A stretch of 64,000 bases of DNA from Paenibacillus sp. PCH8 (GCF_002968835.1 NZ_PKQK01000001.1:2480001-2544000), one strand, 5' to 3'. Positions 37,398 through 47,337 are shown, numbered from the stretch's first letter. Notes: generated from the letters alone by a model not told the origin. Translations and numbers: made by a program.

Positions 37398-39443
37398 ATG
37401 ATTGAAGAGGATAAGCAGGAACTATTGATATCAGAAGATACATACAAAGGAAGCGATCTGGGTGTCACAGTAGAAGCATATGCCTGTCACTTCAAAGTCT
37501 GGTCACCGTTAGCCGTTCAGATGGAACTGCTCCTGTATCCACCCTTAACAGGTGGGAGCCCGGAGGAAGAACCCAATCAACAGAATCAAAGAGCGTTACC
37601 AATGCAGCAGCAAGAACAAGGTATTTGGACTCTGGAATTGGAAGGTGACCTGAGTAGCTACCGTTACATGTACAAGCCTACTTTCGAAGATGGACAGTCT
37701 ACCACTGCTGTAGATCCCTACGCACGAGCGGTTACCATGAACGGAGAAATGGGTGTAATCGTCAGCCTGAAGCAGACGCAACCGCTTGGGTGGAGTGAGG
37801 ATATTCGCCCTGAATTGATCAGTCCTGTAGATGCAGTCTTGTACGAACTGCATGTGCGTGATTTTTCCATACACCCATCATCTGGAATAACGCATAAAGG
37901 CAAATACATGGCTTTTACCGAGAAGGGGATACGCGATTCAGAGGGCAATACGTTGGGAATTGATCATATGGTTGAACTGGGAATTACCCATGTGCATCTG
38001 CTGCCCATATTTGATTTTGCGACTGTGGATGAGTCTGGGGTGGATGGTGATACGTCGGATGCTTCCAACTACAATTGGGGTTATGATCCGCTGCATTACA
38101 ATGTGCCGGAAGGCTCCTATGCGTCACGTGCGGACGAGCCCGAAACACGAATTCGTGAGTTCAAATCCATGGTACTCGCCCTTCATCAGAAGGGAATAGG
38201 TGTCATTATGGATGTGGTCTATAATCATACGTTTGATACGGCAGGCAGCTCGTTTGAGAAACTTGTACCAGGGTATTACTATCGCCAAAATGCCGACGGC
38301 ACGTACAGCAATGGTTCGGGTACCGGCAATGAAGTAGCTACCGAACGGCCCATGGTGCGCAAGTTTATCATCGACTCGGTGCGTTACTGGGCTGAAGAGT
38401 ACCATGTGGATGGATTTCGGTTTGATCTGATGGGTCTGATCGACACAACGACGATGAAGCAACTTGCGATGGAACTGCACACCGAAGTATCCCCTTCCTT
38501 ATTGCTATATGGTGAACCATGGGGCGCACTGGAGTCACCGCTTGGGGATGATATGACTTTAAAAGGTGCACAGCGCGGAGCTGGATTTGGCGTGTTTAAC
38601 GATCATTTCCGTGGAGTGATCAAGGGTGACAGCGATGGAACGGGTACAGGATTTGCGACCGGTGCGGACGGAAAAGAAGATGAATTGTGGACAGGGGTAC
38701 GCGGAGCAATCCATGATTTCACAGATGGCCCATCCGAAACCATTAATTATGTAACGGTGCATGATAATCTGAACTTGTGGGACAAAGTCGCACGTACACA
38801 AGGGTTGCACGATTCACTGAATTTTCTTACTTACAACGAGGATGGAAGTATCCGCGGATGCCAAAGTGTGGAAGAAGCTGTGCAGAAGGCTGAGCCTTAC
38901 CGGCAGATTGATCCGAATCAGATGTTGGAGAATGAGACCGTTAGGCGTTGTCTGCTTGCCAATGGTATTGTTCTAACCTCCCAAGGTGTTCCTCTGATTG
39001 CAGCTGGGGATGAGCTGCTTCGCAGTAAATACGGGGATGCCAACAGCCACCAGAGTGGAGACATGGTCAATGCTATCCATTGGGACCAAAAGCGGCTGTT
39101 CAAGCCGGTGTTCGATTACTATCGTGGCCTGATCCAACTTCGGCGAGAGCATCCGGCCTTCCGGCTTCGTACCCGGGAAGAGATTGAGCACATGCGTCTG
39201 TTGGAAAAGGGAAATGGGCTGCTGGCTTATGAACTGGAAGGTACAGCCATCCATGATTCATGGGAACGGATTATCGTCATCTATAATGCTGCAAAAGAAA
39301 CTCGTACCGTCTCTGTTCCCACAGGGAGATGGCATGTGGTTGTAGAAGGAGGACAAGCCGGTGTGGATGCACTTCGTACGATCCAGAGCGGTCAGGTTGA
39401 TGCGAACGCTCTATCCGTGACGGTGATGTATTCGAATTCCTGA
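37398..39443 (+). CDS. Type I pullulanase (GH13)
   Basis: Debranching enzyme hydrolysing alpha-1,6 bonds in pullulan, limit dextrins and glycogen. No signal peptide, so probably intracellular. 681 residues: an N-terminal CBM48-like beta-sandwich (about 15-125), then a GH13 barrel carrying the type I signature YNWGYDP (225-231). The catalytic nucleophile is Asp343 (FRFDLMG), the acid/base Glu373 (GEPWG) and the third acid Asp456 (VHDN). DVVYNHT is region I of GH13. ATG 37398 follows GAGAGGGGAA; an earlier in-frame start lacks a ribosome site. A diverged, frameshifted paralog follows downstream. Confidence 0.94.
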   Translation: MIEEDKQELLISEDTYKGSDLGVTVEAYACHFKVWSPLAVQMELLLYPPLTGGSPEEEPNQQNQRALPMQQQEQGIWTLELEGDLSSYRYMYKPTFEDGQSTTAVDPYARAVTMNGEMGVIVSLKQTQPLGWSEDIRPELISPVDAVLYELHVRDFSIHPSSGITHKGKYMAFTEKGIRDSEGNTLGIDHMVELGITHVHLLPIFDFATVDESGVDGDTSDASNYNWGYDPLHYNVPEGSYASRADEPETRIREFKSMVLALHQKGIGVIMDVVYNHTFDTAGSSFEKLVPGYYYRQNADGTYSNGSGTGNEVATERPMVRKFIIDSVRYWAEEYHVDGFRFDLMGLIDTTTMKQLAMELHTEVSPSLLLYGEPWGALESPLGDDMTLKGAQRGAGFGVFNDHFRGVIKGDSDGTGTGFATGADGKEDELWTGVRGAIHDFTDGPSETINYVTVHDNLNLWDKVARTQGLHDSLNFLTYNEDGSIRGCQSVEEAVQKAEPYRQIDPNQMLENETVRRCLLANGIVLTSQGVPLIAAGDELLRSKYGDANSHQSGDMVNAIHWDQKRLFKPVFDYYRGLIQLRREHPAFRLRTREEIEHMRLLEKGNGLLAYELEGTAIHDSWERIIVIYNAAKETRTVSVPTGRWHVVVEGGQAGVDALRTIQSGQVDANALSVTVMYSNS

Positions 39444-39488
39444 TTCTTACACAGCTCACACACTCACGATGTCCGAACAACTACACCA

Positions 39489-39518
39489 AACCCCTCTTCC
39501 ACGCGGAAAGGGGTTTTT
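39489..39518 (+). terminator. Terminator of the first pullulanase gene
   Basis: ACCCCT...AGGGGT outer stem with a TTCC/GGAA inner stem and one bulge (39490-39514), then TTTTT. Confidence 0.8.
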
Positions 39519-39661
39519 GTGATGGGCAGCAGATCATCCTGTGCATCTCCATATCCAGTAATGTTTCATCCTGCATTTCCTCTTTGTGCAGTATTCAGTT
39601 TTTTTGTCAGGACAGGTACAGATGCTGTCAATCTATGGCGCTTGTTTACATATTATATATT

Positions 39662-39677
39662 TTGAAAGCGATTGCTA
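39662..39677. promoter_or_regulatory. cre site upstream of the second pullulanase
   Basis: TTGAAAGCGATTGCTA fits WTGNAANCGNWNNCWW at every position. It lies about 50 bp upstream of the -35 element, a position where CcpA may repress or activate. Confidence 0.6.
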
Positions 39678-39725
39678 ATTGAATGTCCATATGTAGCCGA
39701 TATGTTGAGTACAGACAACCTCGGG

Positions 39726-39754
39726 TTGACAAATAACGTCCCGCTCCGTAACAT
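39726..39754 (+). promoter_or_regulatory. Sigma-A promoter of the second pullulanase
   Basis: TTGACA (39726-39731), a 17-nt spacer and TAACAT (39749-39754), about 40 bp before the start codon. Confidence 0.6.
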
Positions 39755-39796
39755 CGGGACAATACGAAATCAATGGATATAAAGGCGGTGGGAACG

Positions 39797-41080
39797 ATGC
39801 CGGAATGGACTTCCTTTCGTTACGAAGGCAACGATCTTGGCTTAACATATACTTGTGCTGTAAGTACTTTCAAATTGTGGGCACCTACAGTACAACAGGT
39901 TCATATATTAATTTTTGATGACGAAGGGCATTACAACGAGCGTGGCAAAGTGTTACAGCATGAGGATGGACAGGAACATTCCCTGAAGCGCGAGGCGGAC
40001 GGAATATGGAGTCTGGAGCTGCAAGGCGATTGGGCAGGATATTATTATATGTACCGCGTTGTTCATGATGATCAAAGGGTTGAAGTCGTTGTTGATCCTT
40101 ACGCCAGAGCGGTAACGGCTAATGGACAACGAACGGCTATTATCGATCCTGAGACCACCAATCCGGTGGATTGGGATCTGGATATCAAGCCTGCATTTCT
40201 ACATCCTGCAGATGCCGTGCTCTATGAATTGCATGTACGTGACTTTTCCTCGGACCCACATGCGGACATTCCGTATAAAGGGAAATATCTGGCTTTCACG
40301 GCATCCGGTCTGACCGACAGGGCAGGTAACAGCATTGGTATAGATCACCTTGCCGAGTTGGGAGTAACGCATGTACATCTTCTGCCTGTAGCGGATTATC
40401 AGACGGTGAATGAATTGGCTACGGCAGATGTTGGTTCGAATCTCAGAGTGCCATACAATTGGGGCTATGATCCTCAGCATTACAATGTTCCAGAAGGCTC
40501 CTATGCGACGAATCCACGTGATCCGGCAGTTCGAATCCGGGAATTCAAATCCTTGGTACAATCCCTGCACAGACAAGGTATCCGTGTTGTACTGGATGTG
40601 GTCTATAATCACACGTATAGCGTGGAGGAGGGTCCTTTTGAACGCATTGTGCCGGGGTATTATTACCGTTTTCGTGAAGATGGCACCCTCAGCGATGGTT
40701 CCGGTGTAGGCAATGAATTGGCGACAGAACGTCCGATGGTGCGAAAGTATATTCTCGATTCTCTCCGCTATTGGGCAGAGGAATATCGTGTAGACGGCTT
40801 CCGGTTTGACCTTATGGCTCTGATCGATACGGACACGATGAATGAATTAACCCGTGAACTGCGGGAACAGATTGATCCAGCTTTTCTGATCTATGGGGAA
40901 CCTTGGACGGGTGGAGATTCACCGTTGGACCGCAAAACGTTAAAAGGAACACAGCGAGGTCAGGGATTTGCTGTATTTAATGACCATTTCCGCAGTGCTA
41001 TCAAAGGGGATAGTGATGGCACTGGCAGAGGGTTCGTCACAGGTGCCGGGGGCAGGAATATGAGCTTGTTCGTGGATTAG
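39797..41080 (+). pseudogene. Second type I pullulanase, N-terminal fragment
   Basis: N-terminal 427 codons of a frameshifted pullulanase paralog. It contains the CBM48-like domain (about residues 10-115), YNWGYDPQHYN, DVVYNHT, the nucleophile Asp (FRFDLMALID) and acid/base Glu (GEPWTGG). The frame ends at 41078-41080 after GGRNMSLFVD. The correct continuation, QEYELVRGLAGALDDF, is in the next frame. One extra G in the five-G run at 41048-41052 would repair it. As sequenced, the product lacks the third catalytic Asp (AHDN), so it should be inactive. ATG 39797 follows AAAGGCGGTGGG. No signal peptide. Confidence 0.85.
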
Positions 41081-41088
41081 CCGGGGCG

Positions 41089-42672
41089 TTGGATGATTTC
41101 ACATCATCACCTGTTGAAACCGTCAATTATGTGACTGCACATGACAATCTCAATCTGTGGGACAAAATCGCAACCACGATGAACCTTAGACATGATTTGG
41201 GTTTTCCTGTGTGGAAGGACGGGCAGCCAGTGGGAGGAGGAAGTGCCGAATCGGCTGTGAAAGCAGCAGATCCTTATCGGTATGTGGATGCAGATGATGT
41301 CATGGATCATGAGATGGTTCGTCGCTCATTGCTGTCATCCGGCATTTTGCTAACCTCTCAGGGCATACCGTTTCTGCAAGCAGGGGATGAGATGCTGAGG
41401 TCCAAAACGGGCGATCATAACAGCTATCGGAGCGGAGATGCGGTGAACGCTATCACGTGGGCTAACAAATCGCGGTTCAGACCGGTGTTTGACTACTATC
41501 GTGGTCTTATTCTTCTGCGGCGTACCCATCCCGCTTTTCGTATGATAGATGCTGAACAGGTACGGAATCACCTTCGTATTATTCGTGCCGATGGCAATGT
41601 GGTTGCATTTAAGCTTCAAAACGGAGCGAATCAGGATACCTGGAATCAGATTATGGTTATCTATAACGGCACGGAACAACAGCAGCATGTGGAGCTCGGG
41701 GAAGGTGACTGGCATGTGGTGGTCAATGACCATCAGGCAGGCACAGACTTGATCGAAACCGTTAGCGACACTGTTCACGTAGAACGGTGGTCATTAATGG
41801 TCCTGTACGACACAGAGCATGCTGGAGGCGCTGAGCCAGCTACACTGGAGATTAGTTTTCCACGTCAGGTATACAGTCCGAAGGAGACCGCTCAACTGCG
41901 AGCTATCGTAAGGGACAGCATTGGCAATATGGTGGAGAATGCCCCCGTGATCTGGACTTCTTCTAAGCCGGATATCATTCAGATTCAACTTGATGGAACA
42001 ATGCATGCACTGGAATGTGGAGAAGCTTCGATCACAGCCCGCTGTGGGGATATCACAGCAACCTGCATGTTACAGGTAGATCATCGTCATGCCGAGCGAA
42101 TTGAAATTGTGGGCGAACCTGTCATGTATACGACTCGAATCAGTCGCTTCCGTGCATTGGTCTTGGATCAATTCGGACAGCCGCTCCAGGATTCGAATAT
42201 ACGTTGGAGTTCCTCTCATCCGGAACTGGCAGCGGTGAGTACAGCAGGGATCGTACGTGCTCTGACACCTGGGGCTACTCATATTGTGGCTGAAGCTGGA
42301 GGAATTCGGGCAACACTTGGCGTAACCATTCACAAGCAAGTTTCACGAACCATCACGCTCCGATATGAACGGGACGACCAACATTATGAAGGATGGGATG
42401 TCTGGGTATGGGGCACAGGCATGGAGGATGGAGCGGTGCGGTTGGAGCAAGTCGGAACTGCCGCTGAAGCCCGTTTCCGCGTTGCTCCGGGTCTGCATCA
42501 CCTGGGATTGATCATTCGTTTGAACGAGTGGCAGGCCAAAGATACATGCGGAGACCGTTTCGTGGATATTGTACCTGAAGATGGGGATGTACGGATTATT
42601 GTCCGCAGCGGGTCGGATGAGATGCAGGTTATTCGTGAAAGTAATGAAGCGGATGAGCGTAACAGCGCATAA
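41089..42672 (+). pseudogene. Second type I pullulanase, C-terminal fragment with Ig-like and CBM41-like modules
   Basis: Remainder of the frameshifted pullulanase; coding is in frame from about 41050 and the nominal start at 41089 has no ribosome site. It carries the last GH13 motif (YVTAHDNLNLWDK) and the C-terminal barrel parts, then two Ig-like BIG2 repeats (about fragment residues 255-335 and 340-415). A CBM41-like starch-binding domain follows (about 420-520; YERDDQHYEGWDVWVWG ... IIRLNEWQAKDTCGDRFVDI). The first pullulanase has none of these extra modules. CBM41 is usually N-terminal in pullulanases. Repaired, the protein would have about 958 residues. Confidence 0.85.
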
Positions 42673-42724
42673 CTTCTTATTTTATAATAAATTCATATGG
42701 TGTACGACAAAACCTTGATAAACC

Positions 42725-42756
42725 AGCAGTTGGAAGAGATTCCGACTGCTTTTTTG
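42725..42756 (+). terminator. Terminator of the second pullulanase gene
   Basis: An 11-bp stem (42725-42735 with 42740-42750, one G-U), a GAGA loop and six T. Confidence 0.88.
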
Positions 42757-42811
42757 GGTTGCATTATACGAGTTATTGCTTGTTGTAAAATAAATAATTG
42801 TCCTGTTCCGT

Positions 42812-42838
42812 GTTTGAGATCCTCTATCATTGGGGTAA
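42812..42838 (+). promoter_or_regulatory. Possible sigma-B-like promoter of ctc
   Basis: GTTTGA (42812-42817), a 15-nt spacer and GGGTAA (42833-42838) resemble the sigma-B consensus GTTTAA/GGGTAT, and ctc is a sigma-B gene in B. subtilis. Whether this organism has sigma-B is unknown, and the match is imperfect. Confidence 0.3.
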
Positions 42839-42956
42839 ATATAGATATGGCCTACGATTCGGTCACCGAAATAAAGACCATAATGGTCTATGAGCGAAGC
42901 CTTAGCGCTTTCCAACAAATATAATGTAGTGATCCCTTGAAGGAGGATGTTCAATC

Positions 42957-43589
42957 ATGAAATCCAACGGAAAAATGGCTCAACTTACAGCAACGCCAAG
43001 AACTGAAAAGAAAGGTGCAGCACTGCGCCTGTTAAGACAAAGCGGACGAGTTCCGGCTGTCGTGTATGGCCCGGGACAAGAAGGTGCCTCCATACATGTA
43101 GATGAGAAAGAGATGCTGAAAGTGGCACGCACAGGCCGCTCCGAAATGTTCAACCTGAATCTTGAGGGTGGTAAAACAGTTCCCGTGTTGATCAAGGATC
43201 AGCAAGAGCGTAACGGACGTTTGCTGCATGTCGACTTTCTGCAGATTTCCAAGAATAAGCCGATCAGTGTAAGTGTATCGATCGACTTCCAGGGTACATC
43301 AGCGGGTTCGAAGGCTGGCGGTGTATTCCAAACACAGGAAACACAATTGGAAGTGGAAGGATTGCCGGCGGATCTGCCGACATCCATTGAAGTCGATGTC
43401 AGTGGATTGGACATTGGTGATCGCCTGACGGCTGCAGATATCAAACTGGATAAAGGTTTGACACTCGTAACCTCACCTTATTCCATCATCGCTTCCGTCA
43501 TGCCGCCACAAGCGGTTGAGGAAGAGCCAACCGCTTCTGCTGAGGAAGCTGAACCGGCATCTGACGAAGAAAAAGCTACAGAGGAATAA
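42957..43589 (+). CDS. 50S ribosomal protein L25 / general stress protein Ctc
   Basis: 5S rRNA-binding protein of the large subunit, long (CTC/TL5) form. The L25 domain (about residues 5-92, including RVPAVVYGPGQEGASIHVDEKE) is followed by the TL5 C-terminal beta domain (about 98-185; DLPTSIEVDVSGLDIGD). The last 25 residues are an acidic Glu/Ala tail. GAAGGAGGA precedes the ATG. Single-gene unit with its own terminator. Confidence 0.93.
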   Translation: MKSNGKMAQLTATPRTEKKGAALRLLRQSGRVPAVVYGPGQEGASIHVDEKEMLKVARTGRSEMFNLNLEGGKTVPVLIKDQQERNGRLLHVDFLQISKNKPISVSVSIDFQGTSAGSKAGGVFQTQETQLEVEGLPADLPTSIEVDVSGLDIGDRLTAADIKLDKGLTLVTSPYSIIASVMPPQAVEEEPTASAEEAEPASDEEKATEE

Positions 43590-43630
43590 ATTAAGGCTCA
43601 GGGATCTTACGAGAACCCATGCCTAACCGA

Positions 43631-43657
43631 AGCCCAGTCCTATGGACTGGGTTTTTT
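43631..43657 (+). terminator. Terminator of the L25/Ctc gene
   Basis: CCCAGTCC-TAT-GGACTGGG stem (43633-43651) and six T. Confidence 0.9.
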
Positions 43658-43793
43658 AGATTTCCCAGAACAAGAGAGTTCGGTTGTCGCATGAAGAATG
43701 AGAATATACTACAATGAATGTATTAAAGGGTTGATCTCATGATGACAACCAAGAGCAGGTTAAGTTAATGGAAAGAAAGTAGGTTTGCTTCAT

Positions 43794-44315
43794 ATGTTTG
43801 ATCCAACAGTGTATGACAATCTGAAAGTTGGGTTTGAGAATCATCTCTATGATATGGATAACCTGGATGAGCGTATTCAGATTACAGGTCGTAAAGATCG
43901 GCTGGAGATGGCTATGATGTCCAGAGAGTTCATATTGCAGTTCTGTCTCAGGGATCATCCGGAAGTAACGGGCGAAGTGGTGTTAAGGAGTTCACTTCAA
44001 GAACTTGCATCCGAGATTCTGGAGACGCCAGGAGGTCATCCAGGCTGCAGTCTGGAACTTCGTTTTGACATGAATAGTAAGAAGCCTGAATCACATTGCA
44101 CCGCTATTCGTTCCATATTACGGCAGAGCTGGCCTGAGCAGAGAATGTGCCAGAACATCCGTTATATTTTTGAAGAACAGCCCATTACGTATAATGTTAC
44201 AGCGCATGTATATTTTGACCGTAGTGTGAATGAAGATCAGATGGGGGATATCCCTGAATTATGCCAACATATGGTGGAAGTAATGAATCAATTATTACAT
44301 TTATATAACCGGTAA
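43794..44315 (+). CDS. Conserved hypothetical protein
   Basis: 173-residue soluble protein with no domain I recognise. It starts MFDPTVYDNLKVGFENHLYD and mixes charged helices and strands, with no signal peptide or membrane segment. The ATG at 43794 is taken because MFDPTVYDNL looks like a natural N-terminus and AAAGTAGG lies about 10 bases upstream; a TTG at 43785 is an alternative. Codon use matches its neighbours. It stands alone between two terminators, so context gives no function. Confidence 0.7.
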   Translation: MFDPTVYDNLKVGFENHLYDMDNLDERIQITGRKDRLEMAMMSREFILQFCLRDHPEVTGEVVLRSSLQELASEILETPGGHPGCSLELRFDMNSKKPESHCTAIRSILRQSWPEQRMCQNIRYIFEEQPITYNVTAHVYFDRSVNEDQMGDIPELCQHMVEVMNQLLHLYNR

Positions 44316-44325
44316 AGCTGGAAAA

Positions 44326-44359
44326 AGTCTTGTCTCTCCTTAGAGATGAGACTTTTTTT
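44326..44359 (+). terminator. Terminator of the hypothetical gene at 43794
   Basis: A 12-bp stem with G-U pairs (44326-44337 with 44342-44353), then seven T. Confidence 0.85.
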
Positions 44360-44585
44360 GTACTATTTTGGAATTTTGTATAGGCTTTCAGGCATAGAAA
44401 AATGGACTTTGAGGTAAATATTTTACGCAAGCAAGTAAGAGAATGTATATTAAAGGAGAGGAAAAGTGCAATTGAACTATACATAAACGGTGAAATTGCG
44501 AAAATGATATTGGGACTAAAGATTTAGTTATGTACTAAAGGAACTAGTTTTCCTTGCCGATAAAGTATCGAAGGGGAGAAACTAC

Positions 44586-45557
44586 ATGACAGAGAAATTA
44601 ATTCGTCTGCTCCGTATACTTCAGGCTATACAAGCAATTCCCGGAATTTCCGCCAAGGAGTTGGCACTGAAATGCGGTACGACTGTACGCACGATTTATC
44701 GCGATCTCCGGATTTTGGACAGGGTTGCCCCTATTATGAATGAAGGATACGGTAAAGGTTACCGATTTATTGGTGAGTTTGCATTGTATCCCTTGGATTT
44801 TACTGAACAGGAAGCGATGATCTTCTGCATGCTTCCAGCCGTTGTCGATATTTCGAAGTTACCAGCTGAATTTGATTCAGCTTTTGACAAGGTCATGTCG
44901 GCTCTTACCAAAATAAAATCAAGAAATAGTGAGATTGTAGAAAATATTGCGGGAATTATTCGGATGGGCACTCCAGCTTATCGTGAAGAGGGAAAGGACC
45001 CCAATTTGCTCATTCCCATTATTGAAGCTATTTTAAGTCGGCAAACGATACGCACGCATTATCATACGCTTACGGGAAATGAGATTACGGTTGGGGATAT
45101 TGATCCCTATTATCTCATTCCGCGTGACCAACGTTTTTATTTAATTGGATACTGTCACTTGCAGCAAAAAGTTCGATTGTTTCGAATTAGCCGTTTCTTA
45201 GATGTGGTAAGAACGGTTAATGAATTCGACAAGAGTGATTTCAACATAACGCAATATATGAAGAATACATGGTCCATTGATCGTGGTGACGAACATATTC
45301 ATTTCAAGGTGAGGTTCTCTGAGAAAGTGGCACCCTACATAAAAGAAGAAGAGATGTTTGTACGCCCGCGAATGACGGATATGGTAGATGGTGGATTGTT
45401 ATTTGAAGTGACACTGAATAGCAGCCGGGAATTTTTGAAGTGGTTGTATCAATTTGGCCCCGAGGCGGAGGTTCTTGAACCTCCTGAGTTTCGTAGAGAG
45501 ATTCGCAATCAACTTGTCGAGTGGTTGAATCACTATGGGGAAGATAAAGCTTTGTAA
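44586..45557 (+). CDS. HTH-WYL transcriptional regulator (YafY type)
   Basis: DNA-binding regulator: N-terminal HTH_11/DeoR-like domain (about residues 5-60; ISAKELALKCGTTVRTIYRDLRIL), a central WYL domain (about 140-215; PYYLIPRDQRFYLIGYCH) and a WCX C-terminal part. WYL regulators bind ligands such as nucleic-acid fragments or small molecules and often control DNA-damage or defence genes. AAGGGGAG precedes the ATG. A HIRAN-domain gene follows after 40 bp in the same direction, its likely partner or target. Confidence 0.88.
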   Translation: MTEKLIRLLRILQAIQAIPGISAKELALKCGTTVRTIYRDLRILDRVAPIMNEGYGKGYRFIGEFALYPLDFTEQEAMIFCMLPAVVDISKLPAEFDSAFDKVMSALTKIKSRNSEIVENIAGIIRMGTPAYREEGKDPNLLIPIIEAILSRQTIRTHYHTLTGNEITVGDIDPYYLIPRDQRFYLIGYCHLQQKVRLFRISRFLDVVRTVNEFDKSDFNITQYMKNTWSIDRGDEHIHFKVRFSEKVAPYIKEEEMFVRPRMTDMVDGGLLFEVTLNSSREFLKWLYQFGPEAEVLEPPEFRREIRNQLVEWLNHYGEDKAL

Positions 45558-45597
45558 AATCTATCATGGAGAAAATCCAGAAAAAGGAGCAGGTAAT

Positions 45598-45960
45598 ATG
45601 AGTACCAAATTATTCGCGGCAATGTATGGGATGGATGATTACCAGGGCGTACAGGCATTACATGTGGGGGATACCCTGTATCTGGTCAAAGATCCGGATA
45701 ATCGCTTGGATCACCATGCCATTAAGGTTGTCATTCCCCCGATTGGAGCGGTAGGTTATATTGTCAATGATTCTACATTGGTTCCCCATGGATGTTGGAC
45801 TGGAGCGGGATTCTATGATGCCTTTCACCAACTAACTTGTGCTAAGGTGCGGTTCACGATGAGGGACATGGTCATTATGGAATTAATTGAGATGAGTCAT
45901 ATTCCCGTTCCTCAGATGGATTCTTTTATCACCGGGTGGCAATCTCGCGAAAATGCTTAA
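45598..45960 (+). CDS. Stand-alone HIRAN-domain protein
   Basis: 120-residue protein consisting almost entirely of a HIRAN-like domain: GMDDYQGVQALHVGDTLYLVKDPDN followed by DHHAIKV and IGAVGYIVN, the usual order of motifs. HIRAN domains recognise single-stranded 3' DNA ends or damaged/stalled DNA when fused to SNF2 helicases or nucleases; here the domain is alone. ATG 45598 has AAAAAGGAGC 8 bases upstream. Its position behind a WYL regulator suggests a DNA-damage or defence context (inference). Confidence 0.75.
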   Translation: MSTKLFAAMYGMDDYQGVQALHVGDTLYLVKDPDNRLDHHAIKVVIPPIGAVGYIVNDSTLVPHGCWTGAGFYDAFHQLTCAKVRFTMRDMVIMELIEMSHIPVPQMDSFITGWQSRENA

Positions 45961-46017
45961 ATCACCTCAATAATTCACTTGTGTGACACAAGATTATGAA
46001 CTGAAACAGAAGAAGGC

Positions 46018-47121
46018 TCATTCACGGATGAGCCTGGTATAGATGGATTCCAGATGCAGGGCTGTCCTGGCCCAACTGAATTGTGCAACTGCGCTGGCTC
46101 GGCCAGCCTCTCCTAGCGCCTGGGCAGAAGTGGGACTGTTCGCAAGTTTGTGCAGGCAGGAGGTGAAACTTCGGGGATGCCTGTAATTGGTTACGAGGTA
46201 ACCATTCGTACCTGATTGAATGATTTCACGAATGCCACCATTATCGGAAGCAATGACGGGTAATCCTGAAGCCATCGCCTCAACATTAACCAGCCCAAAG
46301 GCCTCATGCTTCTGGGATGGACAGACAAGAAAGTCCACTGCCCGGTACAATTGATCGATATGCTCATGGTTGATCTGACCACGAAAGGATACATGCACTT
46401 TTTGTTTTAGGGCCAGATCGCGGAGTCTGCGCACGTAACGCGGAGGTCCTTTCCCTGCCACGACCAGCTGCACTGACATCTGTCGCTGAAGGAGGGACAT
46501 CGCCCGAATCAATATATCTACACCTTTGCCCGGAATAAGTCTGCCAACATACAGGATGGATAATGGTTTAGTTACTCCATATTGTTTGCGCAAGCGAAGC
46601 CGTTCTTCACTGGACTCAGCAGGCTTGAAGCGGGTTAAATCTGCCCCGAGTGGAACAACACTCATCTGGCGCTGCACAAGCGGGAATCTGCGGCCGAGCC
46701 TTTGTCTCAGGGAATGACTGTTGACAGCAATCCAATCCGCTTTTCTCATCAGTGCCAGTCTCGAAGGTCCGGGCTGGGCGAAGGTTAACGAATGAAGATA
46801 GAGTACGATCGGTATATTGGGAAATGCTCTTTTGATGGTAGCCATGCTGTGTGGCCTGTTATCCACTTGAATCACATCGTAAGTATGCCTGGATAGCAAA
46901 CGTATTGCTGCTTTGGTGTACCCGACAGAACCCGGTGCAGGTACACGTTGAATCGTGATACCGTCCAACTGTTCAGTAGCGGGGAGACCTTGTATTTCAC
47001 GACTTATGATGGTCACTTGATGACGAAGGGCAAGTTCACGAGCGATACCCAGAATGCATATTTCCACTGAACCGTTTCCTGGCAAAGGCAACTTCTCTGG
47101 TGCAACCATAGCTATTTTCAT
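46018..47121 (-). CDS. Family 4 glycosyltransferase (CotSA-like)
   Basis: Retaining GT-B glycosyltransferase of 367 residues. The N-terminal acceptor domain starts MKIAMVAPEKLPLPGNGSVEICILGIA. The C-terminal GT4 domain (about 175-350) has LYVGRLIPGKGVDILIRA and the nucleotide-sugar binding EAFGLVNVEAMASGLPVIAS. It resembles CotSA-type spore-coat glycosyltransferases, but the substrate cannot be read from sequence. ATG 47121 follows AAGGAGGAG; the longer open frame to 47223 has no start signal. Transcribed alone, divergent from the next gene. Confidence 0.88.
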   Translation of the reverse strand: MKIAMVAPEKLPLPGNGSVEICILGIARELALRHQVTIISREIQGLPATEQLDGITIQRVPAPGSVGYTKAAIRLLSRHTYDVIQVDNRPHSMATIKRAFPNIPIVLYLHSLTFAQPGPSRLALMRKADWIAVNSHSLRQRLGRRFPLVQRQMSVVPLGADLTRFKPAESSEERLRLRKQYGVTKPLSILYVGRLIPGKGVDILIRAMSLLQRQMSVQLVVAGKGPPRYVRRLRDLALKQKVHVSFRGQINHEHIDQLYRAVDFLVCPSQKHEAFGLVNVEAMASGLPVIASDNGGIREIIQSGTNGYLVTNYRHPRSFTSCLHKLANSPTSAQALGEAGRASAVAQFSWARTALHLESIYTRLIRE

Positions 47122-47337
47122 TAACAGGCTCCTCCTTGTCCGACATCTGTAACAAACTTCGTCATATATTCTATGAGAACGAGAAGAGTTTGGCTCCTGC
47201 GAACAGGCAGTTGAACCACCCATATGAGCGTGCAGGAATAATCTGCTGTGTGCATGGAGGCGGATAATCCTGGCTTTTGTGATATACTGTATCGGATATA
47301 TTGAACGGGATACATGTATAGAAACAGGAGGAAGATG

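Larger units (their letters stand above)
39444..39796 (+). other. Intergenic region between the two pullulanase genes
   Basis: Holds in order the terminator of the first gene (39489-39518), a full-consensus cre site (39662-39677) and a promoter (39726-39754). The second pullulanase therefore has its own, probably CcpA-controlled, transcription. Confidence 0.6.

Noticed and set aside
44460..44482. Tiny GTG-started ORF (MQLNYT) after AAAGGAGAGG, upstream of the WYL regulator
   Set aside because: A good ribosome site but no terminator or inverted repeat follows before the gene, so no attenuation can be argued.
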